A stretch of 27,548 bases of DNA from Acrasis kona (taxonomy: Eukaryota > Heterolobosea > Eutetramitea > Acrasida > Acrasidae): contig JAOPGA020001547.1 in assembly GCA_026419775.2 (NCBI GenBank), positions 1-27,548 of the forward strand, given 5' to 3'. Below are positions 16,688 to 25,501 of the stretch, one piece after another; position 1 is the stretch's first letter; each line of letters begins with the position of its first letter. The notes below the pieces were generated by a model. The model saw only the letters and a list, made by a program, of their open reading frames with translations, ran no database searches and had not been told where the DNA came from. The translations under genes and the position numbers were made by a program.

Positions 16688-17980
16688 ATGTCTTGGCTTA
16701 ATAATAGTGACGATAATATACTAAACAATCGTTTAGTTGTATTTGATAAAGTCTTTACCAACAATATACTAGCCGACCATTTTCTAAAGTATCTTAAGCT
16801 TAGCTTTAATGAAGAAGGTTACCTCTTCCTCCTAGAACAACGTAAATTTGTCTCAGAAGATGATGAGACAAGGTCCAAGCACTCACAAGACATTTTGAAC
16901 ACTTTTATAAGTGTAGGATCTCCTAAGGAGTTGAACATTGATGGTATAACTAGAAAAAATGTATCTAGAAGAATAGAAGAATGTAGAGCTGATAATTATC
17001 CGATACCAAAAGACGTATTTGACGAGCTCACACAAATCATTACAAGAGAAACTAGAGATGATTCTTTCGCAAGATATCAGCGCTCAGAAACCTTCCTGGA
17101 ATTAGTGAGAAATCATGGGGCCAGTCTTGTTAATGACATTTGTGCGAATGATGAGAATACTTGTCGCGATACCTTACTATTTAGTTCCGACAACTTTAGT
17201 CAAGACACCGTTACAGATTATGACATTAAACTACTACTAAGACTAAGCGAAGATAGTGCCGACTGGAAGGCTTTGAGGGTTTCAAAGAAAAACGAAGTTG
17301 AGAGAGAGTCATTTAGTTACATCAGCAAACGGACCTTTACAACGAGCGATGGGATAAAGATAAAACTAGCAAAGTTCACGGGAGTGATACCCTTCAGTGC
17401 AGAGCAAACTTTTCATGCGTTAGTCAATAGAGATCTCCAAAAGTACTGGGATAGTAAGCAAGTCAAAAATGAACCATTTTGCTATTCTAAAGCTGGTGAC
17501 TATTCAGTTACCGTTCAAGATTACGTTATGAACATTGTGCCACACTTGATGAAGAAGAGACAAGCAATCAAGATGAGTTCCGCAGTGTATGACACTAAGA
17601 GGAAATGTTATCTGTATGCCTGCAAGACCACTGATGCGTACGAAAAGCAAATTGACCCTAAAAACGCTTGCATACGGTTTTATTTTGGAGTGATGTTGTA
17701 CCGTATCAGCGAAACAAAATGTAGATATGTTTACACATTGTATTATCAGTTCACAAGTAACATTAAAAGTGACAAGGTCAGGAATGCAATCTTTAACTTG
17801 GCAATGAAGCAAAAGAGCAAAGCATTCCACTCCGGTATAGTAAAGGCTTGTCAGAAGCAAAGAGATGTTGGATTCAAAAGACCTGAAAACAATACAATCC
17901 TTGACACGTTTGACGACTTTAGTACCAAATATCTAGATAGCCCTAATTCAGTTAAGACTTGGGATATTCTAGACATGTAG
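16688..17980 (+). CDS. RGS-START domain fusion protein
   Basis: 430 aa, no intron in the coding part. Residues 14-140 match the RGS fold in order: KVFTNNILADHFLKYLK, then EEGYLFLLEQRKFV, then SPKELNIDGITRKNVSRRIE, then PIPKDVFDELTQIITRE, then DSFARYQRSETFLELV. Residues 188-400 match a START lipid-binding domain: DWKALRVSKKNEVE, TFHALVNRDLQKYWD, then a SVTVQDYVM strand and a CRYVYTLYYQFTSNI strand, with a C-terminal helix. RGS domains speed GTP hydrolysis by heterotrimeric G-alpha subunits, and START domains bind lipids or sterols. Joined, they suggest a lipid-responsive G-protein regulator, which is inference. No signal peptide or membrane helix is present. It converges on the acyltransferase gene with 41 bp between stops. 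Confidence 0.85.
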   Translation: MSWLNNSDDNILNNRLVVFDKVFTNNILADHFLKYLKLSFNEEGYLFLLEQRKFVSEDDETRSKHSQDILNTFISVGSPKELNIDGITRKNVSRRIEECRADNYPIPKDVFDELTQIITRETRDDSFARYQRSETFLELVRNHGASLVNDICANDENTCRDTLLFSSDNFSQDTVTDYDIKLLLRLSEDSADWKALRVSKKNEVERESFSYISKRTFTTSDGIKIKLAKFTGVIPFSAEQTFHALVNRDLQKYWDSKQVKNEPFCYSKAGDYSVTVQDYVMNIVPHLMKKRQAIKMSSAVYDTKRKCYLYACKTTDAYEKQIDPKNACIRFYFGVMLYRISETKCRYVYTLYYQFTSNIKSDKVRNAIFNLAMKQKSKAFHSGIVKACQKQRDVGFKRPENNTILDTFDDFSTKYLDSPNSVKTWDILDM

Positions 17981-18020
17981 ACATGTATAAAACAATTAAA
18001 TACTTTTAAAATGAAAAATG

Positions 18021-18026
18021 TTTATT
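18021..18026 (-). terminator. Poly(A) signal overlapping acyltransferase stop (- strand)
   Basis: TTTATT on the + strand is AATAAA on the - strand; it contains the TAA stop at 18022-18024. Confidence 0.5.
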
Positions 18027-19331
18027 TCTTCTTCTTTGTGGATACTTCCTCTTTCCTGTCCCATGCACTACCCCACCATTGAATTGCATAAGGTTCATTC
18101 TGCAATGTCTCACCTGGAAGTTGATAAAATTGAATTGGTTTGGGTCTTGCTTGATTCTTCATAAAGTCAGAGTCCCTTAAAAGTTCTTCCTCCCTTCTTC
18201 GTTTGTTTAGTTTTGCGCTTGCTTCGTTGTTCATTTTGACTAGTAGCTTATCTTTTCTGTAGAATCTGTCATAAGCCCATTTCGATAGCTCCTCTGCGTT
18301 TTGTGGAATGGTAGTGATTTTGATCCTCTTGACATTCACACAAACCTTTGATGCTGATAGATCTCGTCCGAACATGTCATAGATGCTAAAAGCCTTTCTG
18401 TTGTGTAGGGTTAGTTCGTCTAGTGGTGGATAACCTAAAGTGACGTCATACTTGAAAGGTTAAAATCATTAAAATGATGTTGACCAGCTTACCAAATACT
18501 TGACGTGAGATGAGCGTAGAGCCTTGAGTGAAGACTCTAATCCCTTGATGCGAGGTAAAAGTACTTTTTTTGTTGGTGCTAGTCCTCTCTTAGTGGCAAA
18601 GTCAGTGGACTGTTTTAATTTTTCCTCTGTGATGCGCGTTCCCTCAAGGAAGGTCACCAAATGTAGTGGTTGCTCTAATTCCTTGATGGTCTTGAAGGAA
18701 GCTTCTAATTTACTTGCATCGGTGCCCCACTCTCTTTGAAGGAAGATGAATCCATATAGCCACATGGCCCAACCAACAAGTGGGAACAGTCTTAATGCCT
18801 TTTTGGTAAGGAACTAAAGAGTCAAGTAGATGAAATGGATTTTAAACTTACGACCGTGCTACCTATCATACCCTTTCGAAGTGAGAATGCAAGTAGGATG
18901 ATGCAATCAACCGCAGACACATGATTTGAAATGATTAATGCACTTTCGTAGTCAGGAATTTTATCTCCTGAGAATTCTAGTTTAAGACCAGCACAGTACT
19001 CAAGTACAAAGGTTAAAAAAGTAAAAACTAAACCAGCAAAGTGTGTGTTTATAAGCATGTAGTACTTCTTGTATCCAAGATACCATAAAGGTAATAAGCA
19101 GAGCTGAAGAATGTTGATCAACGCAAGAATTCCCAAGAAGATACACCATAAGGCCAAACCACGTACACCATACCATACATTGTCCATCTTCTCACTAGCT
19201 GTTTGTGTAGGAAACAATGGCTCATGCACGAAAGGAGTTTCTTCTACGTTCTCAACATTAACTTCTTGAACCTCTGTACTCTGTTCAGAGGGAGGTGATC
19301 CTTTGGGATTTGACTTCTCCTTTGGGTTCAT
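18022..19331 (-). CDS. AGPAT-type lysophosphatidate/lysophospholipid acyltransferase
   Basis: Three exons on the - strand: 19331-18852, 18813-18493 and 18450-18022. The introns are 38 and 42 bp, and the product is 409 aa. The start at 19331 (MNPKEKSN) is preferred over an in-frame Met at 19382, which would overlap the divergent gene. Two membrane helices lie near 50-110. The catalytic NHVSAVD (H137, D142) is followed by LEGTR (217-220), ATKRGLAPTKKVLLPRIKG and YDVTLGYP, the order seen in AGPAT3/4/5 and LCLAT1 relatives. The second splice restores KYLYDVTL. The C-terminus is basic and ends in KKKK, a possible ER-retrieval signal. It transfers acyl chains to lysophospholipids at the ER; the exact acceptor is unknown. 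Confidence 0.92.
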
Positions 19332-19361
19332 CCTTTTGTTGGTAAACTGAAAACACTTACA

Positions 19362-20273
19362 ATGATCAAGACGAACAACCACTTTAGAGTTCTGTCTGTT
19401 GCCTACCTCCTCGCGCTGTTGGCGGCGATCGCAACAATTTTTATAGCATCATCACAATACCCACAACAACACATTACTATACTCGCTTTGGGCAACTTTT
19501 CGGCTCTTTGCGTGGTGTTTGCATTTAGTTTTGCAACAAACTGCAGCAATTGCTATGATCCATATTGGAGCGTTGCACCCATATTTATTTCAATATATTG
19601 GTTAGTTGTAGCTCCGACTATAACACCTAGACATTTATACATCACCTCTTTAGTCGTGGCTTGGGGTGTTCGCCTTACCTACAATTGCTTATCAAAATGG
19701 GGAGGTCTAGATGACGAAGACTGGAGGTATAGCCAGTGGAGAAAGGAATGGGGAGCACTATATTGGGCAGGTAGCTTTCTAGTTATACACGTTATATCTA
19801 CACTTTGCATATTCCTTGGATGTCTTCCAATGGAGTACATTTTTAAGAATAGAGATGGTAACTCGATACTTGACATATTGGCAAGCATTGTCACCATATC
19901 ATCAATCATCATTGAAGCAGTTTCAGACTCGCAAATGAAACAATTTAGAAAATCAAAGAGTGGCAAGACATCTCCACCAGGTTTATGGCAGTACAGTAGA
20001 CATCCAAACTATTTTGGTGAGGTCTTCTTTTGGGTTGGGCTCTATCTCTTTGGCGTGTCTTCAAACAACATGAGTTCTACACTTGGTAAATTGGGTTGTG
20101 GTCATGGTAGTAACTGGATGATAATTGGGCCTGTCTTGATGTTTTCACTTTTCAATGGAGGAAGCATACCATTAATTGAAAAATACATGGTGTCAAGAAA
20201 ACCCTCTTATGCAGAATACCAGAAAAGTGTTTCTTCCTTCTTTCCATGGTTCCCTTCGAAGCAAACAAAATAA
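19362..20273 (+). CDS. DUF1295 / steroid 5-alpha-reductase-like membrane protein
   Basis: 303 aa, no intron. It has about six hydrophobic helices, with a possible signal-anchor at the N-terminus. NCYDPYWSVAPI near residue 65 and SRHPNYFGEVFFWVGLYLF near residue 211 are signature segments of the DUF1295 family; the latter is the cofactor-side motif shared with sterol reductases and isoprenylcysteine methyltransferases. The C-terminus has SIPLIEKYM followed by YAEYQKSVSSFFPWFP, also a family feature. The substrate is unknown for most members, so lipid or sterol reduction is inference. The start codon is 30 bp from the divergent acyltransferase start. Confidence 0.9.
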   Translation: MIKTNNHFRVLSVAYLLALLAAIATIFIASSQYPQQHITILALGNFSALCVVFAFSFATNCSNCYDPYWSVAPIFISIYWLVVAPTITPRHLYITSLVVAWGVRLTYNCLSKWGGLDDEDWRYSQWRKEWGALYWAGSFLVIHVISTLCIFLGCLPMEYIFKNRDGNSILDILASIVTISSIIIEAVSDSQMKQFRKSKSGKTSPPGLWQYSRHPNYFGEVFFWVGLYLFGVSSNNMSSTLGKLGCGHGSNWMIIGPVLMFSLFNGGSIPLIEKYMVSRKPSYAEYQKSVSSFFPWFPSKQTK

Positions 20274-20281
20274 CGGTCCAT

Positions 20282-20287
20282 AATAAA
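20282..20287 (+). terminator. Poly(A) signal of DUF1295 gene
   Basis: AATAAA 8 nt after the stop codon. Confidence 0.55.
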
Positions 20288-20389
20288 AGTATTTAACTAA
20301 AAGAGTGTTGAATGCGTCATTGATCTTTGTCAGCCTTACAATTAGGCAACTTTGAATTCTAAATATACTTTCAAAATCAAGACAAAAAT

Positions 20390-20548
20390 ATGGAACCACA
20401 ACACGAGCACGACCACACCGAGGTTTTAGCAGGAGTAAAGACCGGAAAGGACAGCGAAACGATTGTAGTTTTTGATAACGACTCTGGCTCAGTCAAAACT
20501 GGAAACATCAAATTACCCCAAGACGATAACAAGGATGCAAAGCAATAA
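20390..20548 (+). CDS. Micro-gene, 52-aa acidic protein
   Basis: ATG to TAA, beginning MEPQHEHDHTEVLAGVKTGK and ending LPQDDNKDAKQ. It is hydrophilic and rich in Asp, Glu, Lys and Gly, with a central strand-like ETIVVFDN and no Cys, membrane helix or signal peptide. An internal near-repeat (GVKTGKDSE / SVKTGNIKL) is visible. The codon use looks coding, and the reading frame fills the space between two neighbouring genes. AATAAA overlaps its stop, as in other genes here. No family is recognised. It is likely a real small cytosolic protein, perhaps intrinsically disordered. Confidence 0.5.
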   Translation: MEPQHEHDHTEVLAGVKTGKDSETIVVFDNDSGSVKTGNIKLPQDDNKDAKQ

Positions 20549-20549
20549 A
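20544..20549 (+). terminator. Poly(A) signal overlapping micro-gene stop
   Basis: GCAATAAAC: AATAAA contains the TAA stop of the 52-aa ORF. Confidence 0.45.
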
Positions 20550-20780
20550 CATTAATCCACTTTATATAAATGCTATCTAATATTAGATTTAATTATTGCT
20601 GTAACTAATTCTTAATCTGTTTGATGCATGTTTATAGATGATGGGGCCATGATTCTCCAAACAGATGCATGTCCTCATCCTTACGCAATCATGTTCTGCT
20701 CTCGTGTTATTTTGGTGTTCAACGTTGAATCTAGAAGTGTACTTGTAAGAAGGATTGTAATAGCACAATAAAACTCTTCG

Positions 20781-23596
20781 ATGTCCCGCACGAACAAACT
20801 TCGAAGCCAACAGGCTGTTATCTTTAATGAGATCTCCACTACTCGCGGTAGAATGGCGTGGAGCGAATATGAAGCCTTAGCGACAAAGTCCTCTCCCTAT
20901 TTTGTTAACCTACCCCATTTATTACGTGCGGAGTGTTGTATGAGCCAGGGCGATTGGAAGGGTGCTGAGGAGCACATAAAAAAAACAAACATGCAGGATG
21001 CGGTAAGCAACCATATGTATTCAAAAGCAGTGTAAGAACACCAAATAACATGTTCATTTTTTACTCGAAACGAAGTTGGGAGTCAACAAAAAACCAAGAA
21101 CAAGCGTTACCAACGTTAAGAACTGCGTTGTCAATAATGGAACCTTGGAACATTACAAAAACGTGGGGAATGGAGGACTCGGATGACGAGAAACTAATGC
21201 ACTATTTGGTAACCCTTACTTTTTCAAAAAACGTTACAATGTTTAGCCCATATATAGAGCAACTTACTTTGAAGCACTGGCATTGATGGCAGAGATCACA
21301 CAAAACTTTGACTATTTGCAACAAATTTATGATATACTGTTAGGTGAGGTTGTTAACCCTGATAACGCCTCTCAACGCCGTACTTTACAGTACCAACTAT
21401 TTAGAGTAAGATCTCGTGTTTATCAACAAAGACTAATTAATATAGGAACTTGACGCTCTATCACTCATGAGAGTTCAACTACACTTGATTACATATTTCA
21501 CCAAGTTACAAGAGAAAGGACAAGCGGTTGAGGCAGTTCTAGCAATCAGAAAACTATTTTTATTAGAGGCACCTGAGAACGGAACTCCTCAACAATTACC
21601 TTTAAATACAATTGTTCGGTAAGATTTCTCCTACTTTACATCTCATTGCGCAGTGTCAAAGCACTTAAACTACTTTTTGAACTTTTGGTCAAATCCATCA
21701 CAGTCAATAGCTACGACACATACCTTAAGCTAAATGCCAACAATAACGACACTTTACTACGTCAAGTTGATGATGGATCAGATAGAGGTAATGAATCATT
21801 GGTAGTCAAGATCAATTAATTCTTTATAGTTAGTTCAAAAACAGCCTCAAGTGTGAGAGGACCAAAAAATCAAGGACCATCTTTGGCTAAGGTGTACACT
21901 CCAAAGTCACTTTCCGATGAGATTTTAACAGTAGCACTTTGTATAGAAAAAACCGAAGACATTTGGAATGGAGTCATTACCGGTTTAGGTGAACATGGGT
22001 TGTACAAGTCAATGATGCCCGTACGTGTTTTTATCACATTCTTCTAAAAATAAATAGATCTTCAAAAAAGGAACATCGCTCCACTCTGAAGAAAAATACT
22101 ATTGGTATCAGTTTGGACTCATTTTGATTGAAGCAGGCCGGTTCAACAAAGCACTCAAGGTTCTTAACAATTGCATACAATTAGACGAAAAAGATGTGTC
22201 ATTGTATTTGATTAACGCTAAACTCTGTCTCAACCACATGCCTGACCGCGTCCAACAAGCCATCAACTATGCTCAAAAAGCAGTGCAACTTGGCGGCTTC
22301 CTTCAAAACAGGAGTTACCTTATTTTAGGGTTGGCTCAGAATGAGTTTAGCAAGCAAGGTAAGTGTTCGCAATAACCCTCATACTAATCATGAACAGTCA
22401 CATCAAGAACCGAAAAACAAAAATACCAAACACAAGCACTTGAGTCAGTCAAAACAGCATACAAACTAGACAAGCAAGATTACGTCACTTTATATCATTT
22501 AGCAAGACTTTATGCTAGTTCACAAGACCTACGAAGAGGATTCCATTACGTTAAAAAAAGTATCTCCATTTGTTCGGATATGCCAGAGTCCTACATTCTA
22601 CTTTCGCTTTTATTCACAGCCGACGGTAATTTACAATTAGCAGAACGTACTTGCGGCGCCGCACGTTTAATGTTCCCCGATCACCTCAAATGTTGGTACT
22701 TGCACGCCCGCATAGAAGAAGCAACCGAAGGGTTCCAAAGAGCTGAACAAAGTTTCAAACGTTTAGGTCAACAAATACCAAACGCAAGTTCTTTTGTAAG
22801 CAGTGCCACGGACGATCCTAGCCAACTCAACGCACTCCAAGAATACAAAAGCATAACCAAGAGAGCCAGGCAACATTTGATATTAGCCGATGCCTACCGC
22901 CGCATGCGCCTCTATGACGACTGTCAAATCAGCATCAAGAATGCATACGAATTGGTAGAAGAAGTTGTTCAGGGAATTAAAGAAGCACAACAACAACGAA
23001 GTGCCAACGTCCTGCTGAGCGACGTTCGTTTATATGACGAATTAAGCATCAACACCCCAAGATCAGCAGTTACAGCCACCACAGCCAACACCGACAGATC
23101 CGGACCTGCAGTGAGTGCTTCCGACCAAGAACAAAACCAAACCGGAATGCTCTTCTCATTAGTAGACGTGGCCTCTAGCAACAACATTACAAGCGACGCA
23201 ACCGACAGTGAATTGGTTTACATGTTAAAGAATGTGAGTGCAAGTGTTCATTACCAACAAGGAAGGTACTATGAAGAAGCAAAGGGATTCATGGCCGAAG
23301 CAATATCAGAGTACGAAACAGCATTAGTGGACGATCCTGACCATAAACAAGCATTGTTACAATTGGGTGTCATCCATTACGTTCTAAATCAAAAGTACAT
23401 GTTGGCCAAGAGTTACTTACAGGCAGCCGTTAGAGTGGATCCAAACATGTATGAGGCATGGCATCATTTGGGTATGGTTGTGAAACATTTGGGTGAGTTG
23501 GAAGAGAGTTGTGATTGTTTCATGGCAAGTTTGAATTTGGAAAAGACTTCTCCGTTGATTGCTTATGATGTGTTGCTTGATAATCATTTTGATTAG
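20781..23596 (+). CDS. TTC7: TTC7/YPP1-like tetratricopeptide protein
   Basis: Eight exons: 20781-21031, 21076-21208, 21247-21405, 21446-21618, 21654-21787, 21830-22020, 22058-22358 and 22398-23596. The seven introns are 35-44 bp, all GT...AG, and every junction keeps the frame. The product is 846 aa, near human TTC7 (about 860). The N-terminus (WSEYEALATKSSPYFVNLPH, then SQGDWKGAEEHI) fits the family. VYTPKSLSDEILTVALCIEK, YWYQFGLILIEAGRFNKAL and RSYLILGLAQNEFSKQ match its middle. C-terminal TPR motifs end with AKSYLQAAVRVDPNMYEAWH and LNLEKTSPLIAYDVLL. In yeast and animals TTC7/YPP1 bridges EFR3 and PI4-kinase III-alpha at the plasma membrane. A low-complexity Thr/Ser/Gln insert lies near 22980-23130. 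APC7 was considered and fits less well. Confidence 0.88.
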
Positions 23597-23597
23597 A

Positions 23598-23603
23598 AAT
23601 AAA
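23598..23603 (+). terminator. Poly(A) signal of TTC7 gene
   Basis: AATAAA 1 nt after the TAG stop codon. Confidence 0.55.
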
Positions 23604-23638
23604 ATCTTTTGCTTACAATATTGGTTTTTTGTTCGTGG

Positions 23639-23692
23639 ACATCCTAATGTGGATGTGCAAAAAATAAACATGTTGTAACAACCATGTTTATT
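23639..23692. other. Two adjacent hairpins between TTC7 and ERF4 genes
   Basis: The first is ACATCC/GGATGT (23639-23656, 6-bp stem, 6-nt loop). The second is AATAAACATG/CATGTTTATT (23663-23692), a perfect 10-bp stem with a 10-nt loop that can add GTTG/CAAC pairing. The longer stem carries AATAAA on both strands. Confidence 0.5.
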
Positions 23693-23751
23693 AAACGTTG
23701 AATTCGGCGAGTTTAAACATCTCCAAGTGGAATTTAACGCGAAAACAACAC

Positions 23752-24402
23752 ATGTCTGTATACCAGGTTCTATATAACTCTCTAGAATGGAAGTTCGACG
23801 AGACATTCCCAATCCATTTACAAGGAAAGATACATCCGGAGAACTACAAAAATACAGTAGCAGGGTGTAATGAAATATGGAGCGAGATCAGAGCAGCAAT
23901 GAAAACATACTTGAGAAGAAGATGGGTGATGTTATTTCTTTTCTTGACTTTGATTTTCGTCACATTCACAGTTGCAATTGTTCTCCCTTTTATTATTAAC
24001 ATAAGACTTCTCCCTCTTATAGTTATACCCATATTATTATCTTTATCACTAATGTGCATGTATTGCGTTAGCGAGTCGAGATTGAGGAGATTCTTTACGG
24101 ATGCCGATATAAAGATTCAATATTATTTATCACAAGAAAACAGTTGCTTTTACGTGCCGAATGGAGTTCAATTTGTATTTAGAATTACAAGCATTTATTC
24201 ACGGAATGTTCCTGAATTGCAAGTAACCACATTGGGTGCAGGACCAGTACTTTATCAGGCTCATATGGCAGTACCGACTTATGTTCAGCTCCGTCCTCAA
24301 CAAGAAGCAGTACAGCGCATGTTTAATGGAATACACTATAACAAACCAGTTGATTCTGCTTATGGGGAAGGTCGACCGATTCTTCTCTCAAACAATGTAT
24401 AA
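23752..24402 (+). CDS. ERF4/GOLGA7-domain membrane protein (S-acyltransferase accessory subunit)
   Basis: 216 aa, no intron. The first ATG (MSVYQVLYN) is used; the in-frame region upstream lacks ATG. FDETFPIHLQGKIHPENYKN matches the GOLGA7/Erf4 block FQTKFPAELENRI...FEETV. The hydrophobic segment, split into two helices (59-83 and 86-106), is longer than in GOLGA7. SRLRRFFTDADIKIQYYLSQ, CFYVPNGVQF and the following strand then match VLKKVSKYIQEQN...IYAPQGLLL. The family stabilises DHHC palmitoyltransferases (Erf2/ZDHHC9), which act on Ras-like proteins at the ER/Golgi. A C-terminal extension of about 55 residues (GAGPVLYQAH...) is not recognised. No DHHC gene is in the window. Confidence 0.75.
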   Translation: MSVYQVLYNSLEWKFDETFPIHLQGKIHPENYKNTVAGCNEIWSEIRAAMKTYLRRRWVMLFLFLTLIFVTFTVAIVLPFIINIRLLPLIVIPILLSLSLMCMYCVSESRLRRFFTDADIKIQYYLSQENSCFYVPNGVQFVFRITSIYSRNVPELQVTTLGAGPVLYQAHMAVPTYVQLRPQQEAVQRMFNGIHYNKPVDSAYGEGRPILLSNNV

Positions 24403-24461
24403 ATTTCTGTCAGAAGTAAATAACATTTAATTAACAATTCTGTCGTAGTGAATGTTCATCC

Positions 24462-24786
24462 ATGGCAACTTCGAGCAAACACATTGATAAGTATCGATAA
24501 TTAATTATAACACCATACAATAGGTTTAATTCTGGAAAAAGTGTATGTTTTTCTGCTATACCTGTGTTATGGAACAAATGTAAGATGGCAAACAGACATC
24601 GATCGATGTTACAATATGTTCTTCACGCTAGGTACATTAATCGGCCATCGTAAATTGAACGAAGATGAAGTACACACAGTTACAGGTTCATTTACTAGAA
24701 TGTTATTTTTAGAAGCCTTGTTACAACAAGAAGTAACGTTCCTTCTATGCAGTGGCAGATGCCAACCTGATCTGAACGAAATTTAA
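24462..24786 (+). CDS. Probable 3-exon micro-gene, 79 aa, unknown
   Basis: Proposed exons are 24462-24490, 24524-24579 and 24632-24786, with introns of 33 bp (GTATCG...AATAG) and 52 bp (GTAAGA...GCTAG). The protein begins MATSSKHIDKFNSGKSVCFS, has VLWNKCTLIGHRK across the second junction, continues LNEDEVHTVTGSFTRMLFLE, and ends LCSGRCQPDLNEI. It is helical with several Cys and no family is recognised. The last exon is clearly coding-like. Its frame is also open leftward through the proposed second intron (an ORF from 24541), so an unspliced or differently spliced form is possible. Confidence 0.45.
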
Positions 24787-24914
24787 ATCCACAAACGCAA
24801 TTCATATCGGACGCTGAGGACTAATTTGACGTGCTAATAAGAATACTATATTACGTTGATAGTTTTGCACAGTAAATGTTTTCACACAATTGTTAATAAT
24901 AAATTTTAGTTTTT

Positions 24915-25501
24915 TTACAAGAGGTTTTTAGGCAAGTATGGACCAACAAAGTCAAACTCCTTTTCCAAGTTGTGATCGAATGTTTTAAAGTACGGTATCT
25001 TCTCTCCGTGCTTAATGAAAGGAGGCTCAGGGACGCCCATGGCCTCCTGTTGCTTGGAAGCCATGTATCTTTGTAATAGAATGTTGGCACCCTCTGTCAT
25101 TCCCAAGAAGATAGCACCAATCATGGCCGATCTTGCGCAGGCTGCTGCACCACCACGCATCGCCAAAACACCACCTGCTACGGCTCCGCTTGCTATAGCA
25201 CCTACCATGTCCTCCCTTCCGAAAATATATGTGTATAGGCACTCACAAGACGAAAACATACCACCCCAAACTGCGAAGACGCCTACAATCTATTAAAATC
25301 ATAAAAAATGTGAAAAGTACCTCCAAGAACTGGTCCTCTAGCCTGCATCGACAGCATACCATTTCGGAATCTTTCGCCTCTTGCACCATTTTTAACGCCT
25401 TTCAGAAAATGAAAACCGCTACCTAAGACAGTACCCATCATGAATCCTACGGACACATCTTCATATACTCTATAGGGGCATGGATTCCTTTCGTTCGTCA
25501 T
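24915..25501 (-). CDS. TIM17: Tim17, mitochondrial inner-membrane translocase subunit
   Basis: Two exons on the - strand: 25501-25321 and 25282-24915. The single 38-bp intron starts GTACTT and ends ATTGTAG, giving 182 aa. The splice restores GPVLGG-VFAVWGGMFSS, the Tim17 signature. MTNERNPCPYRVYED at the start and SSCECLY about 70 residues later supply the two Cys that form Tim17's conserved disulfide. FMMGTVLGSGFHFLKG and REDMVGAIASGAVAGGVLA are PRAT-family membrane segments, and four helices are predicted. The C-terminal tail of about 50 residues is hydrophilic. It is a core of the TIM23 presequence translocase and implies a mitochondrion or related organelle. Confidence 0.95.

Noticed and set aside
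20589-20810. 73-codon - strand ORF upstream of TTC7
   Set aside because: It overlaps the TTC7 start and has no family match or poly(A) signal. A chance ORF is more likely.
21003-21082. Alternative 80-bp first intron of TTC7 starting at GTAAGC (21003)
   Set aside because: It would discard AVSNHMYSKA, which reads as coding. The 44-bp intron at 21032 keeps the frame and matches the usual intron length.
20781-23596. Anaphase-promoting complex subunit 7 as identity of the TPR protein
   Set aside because: Exon joining revealed blocks and an ending (LEKTSPLIAYDVLL) in the order of TTC7, and the length also fits TTC7.
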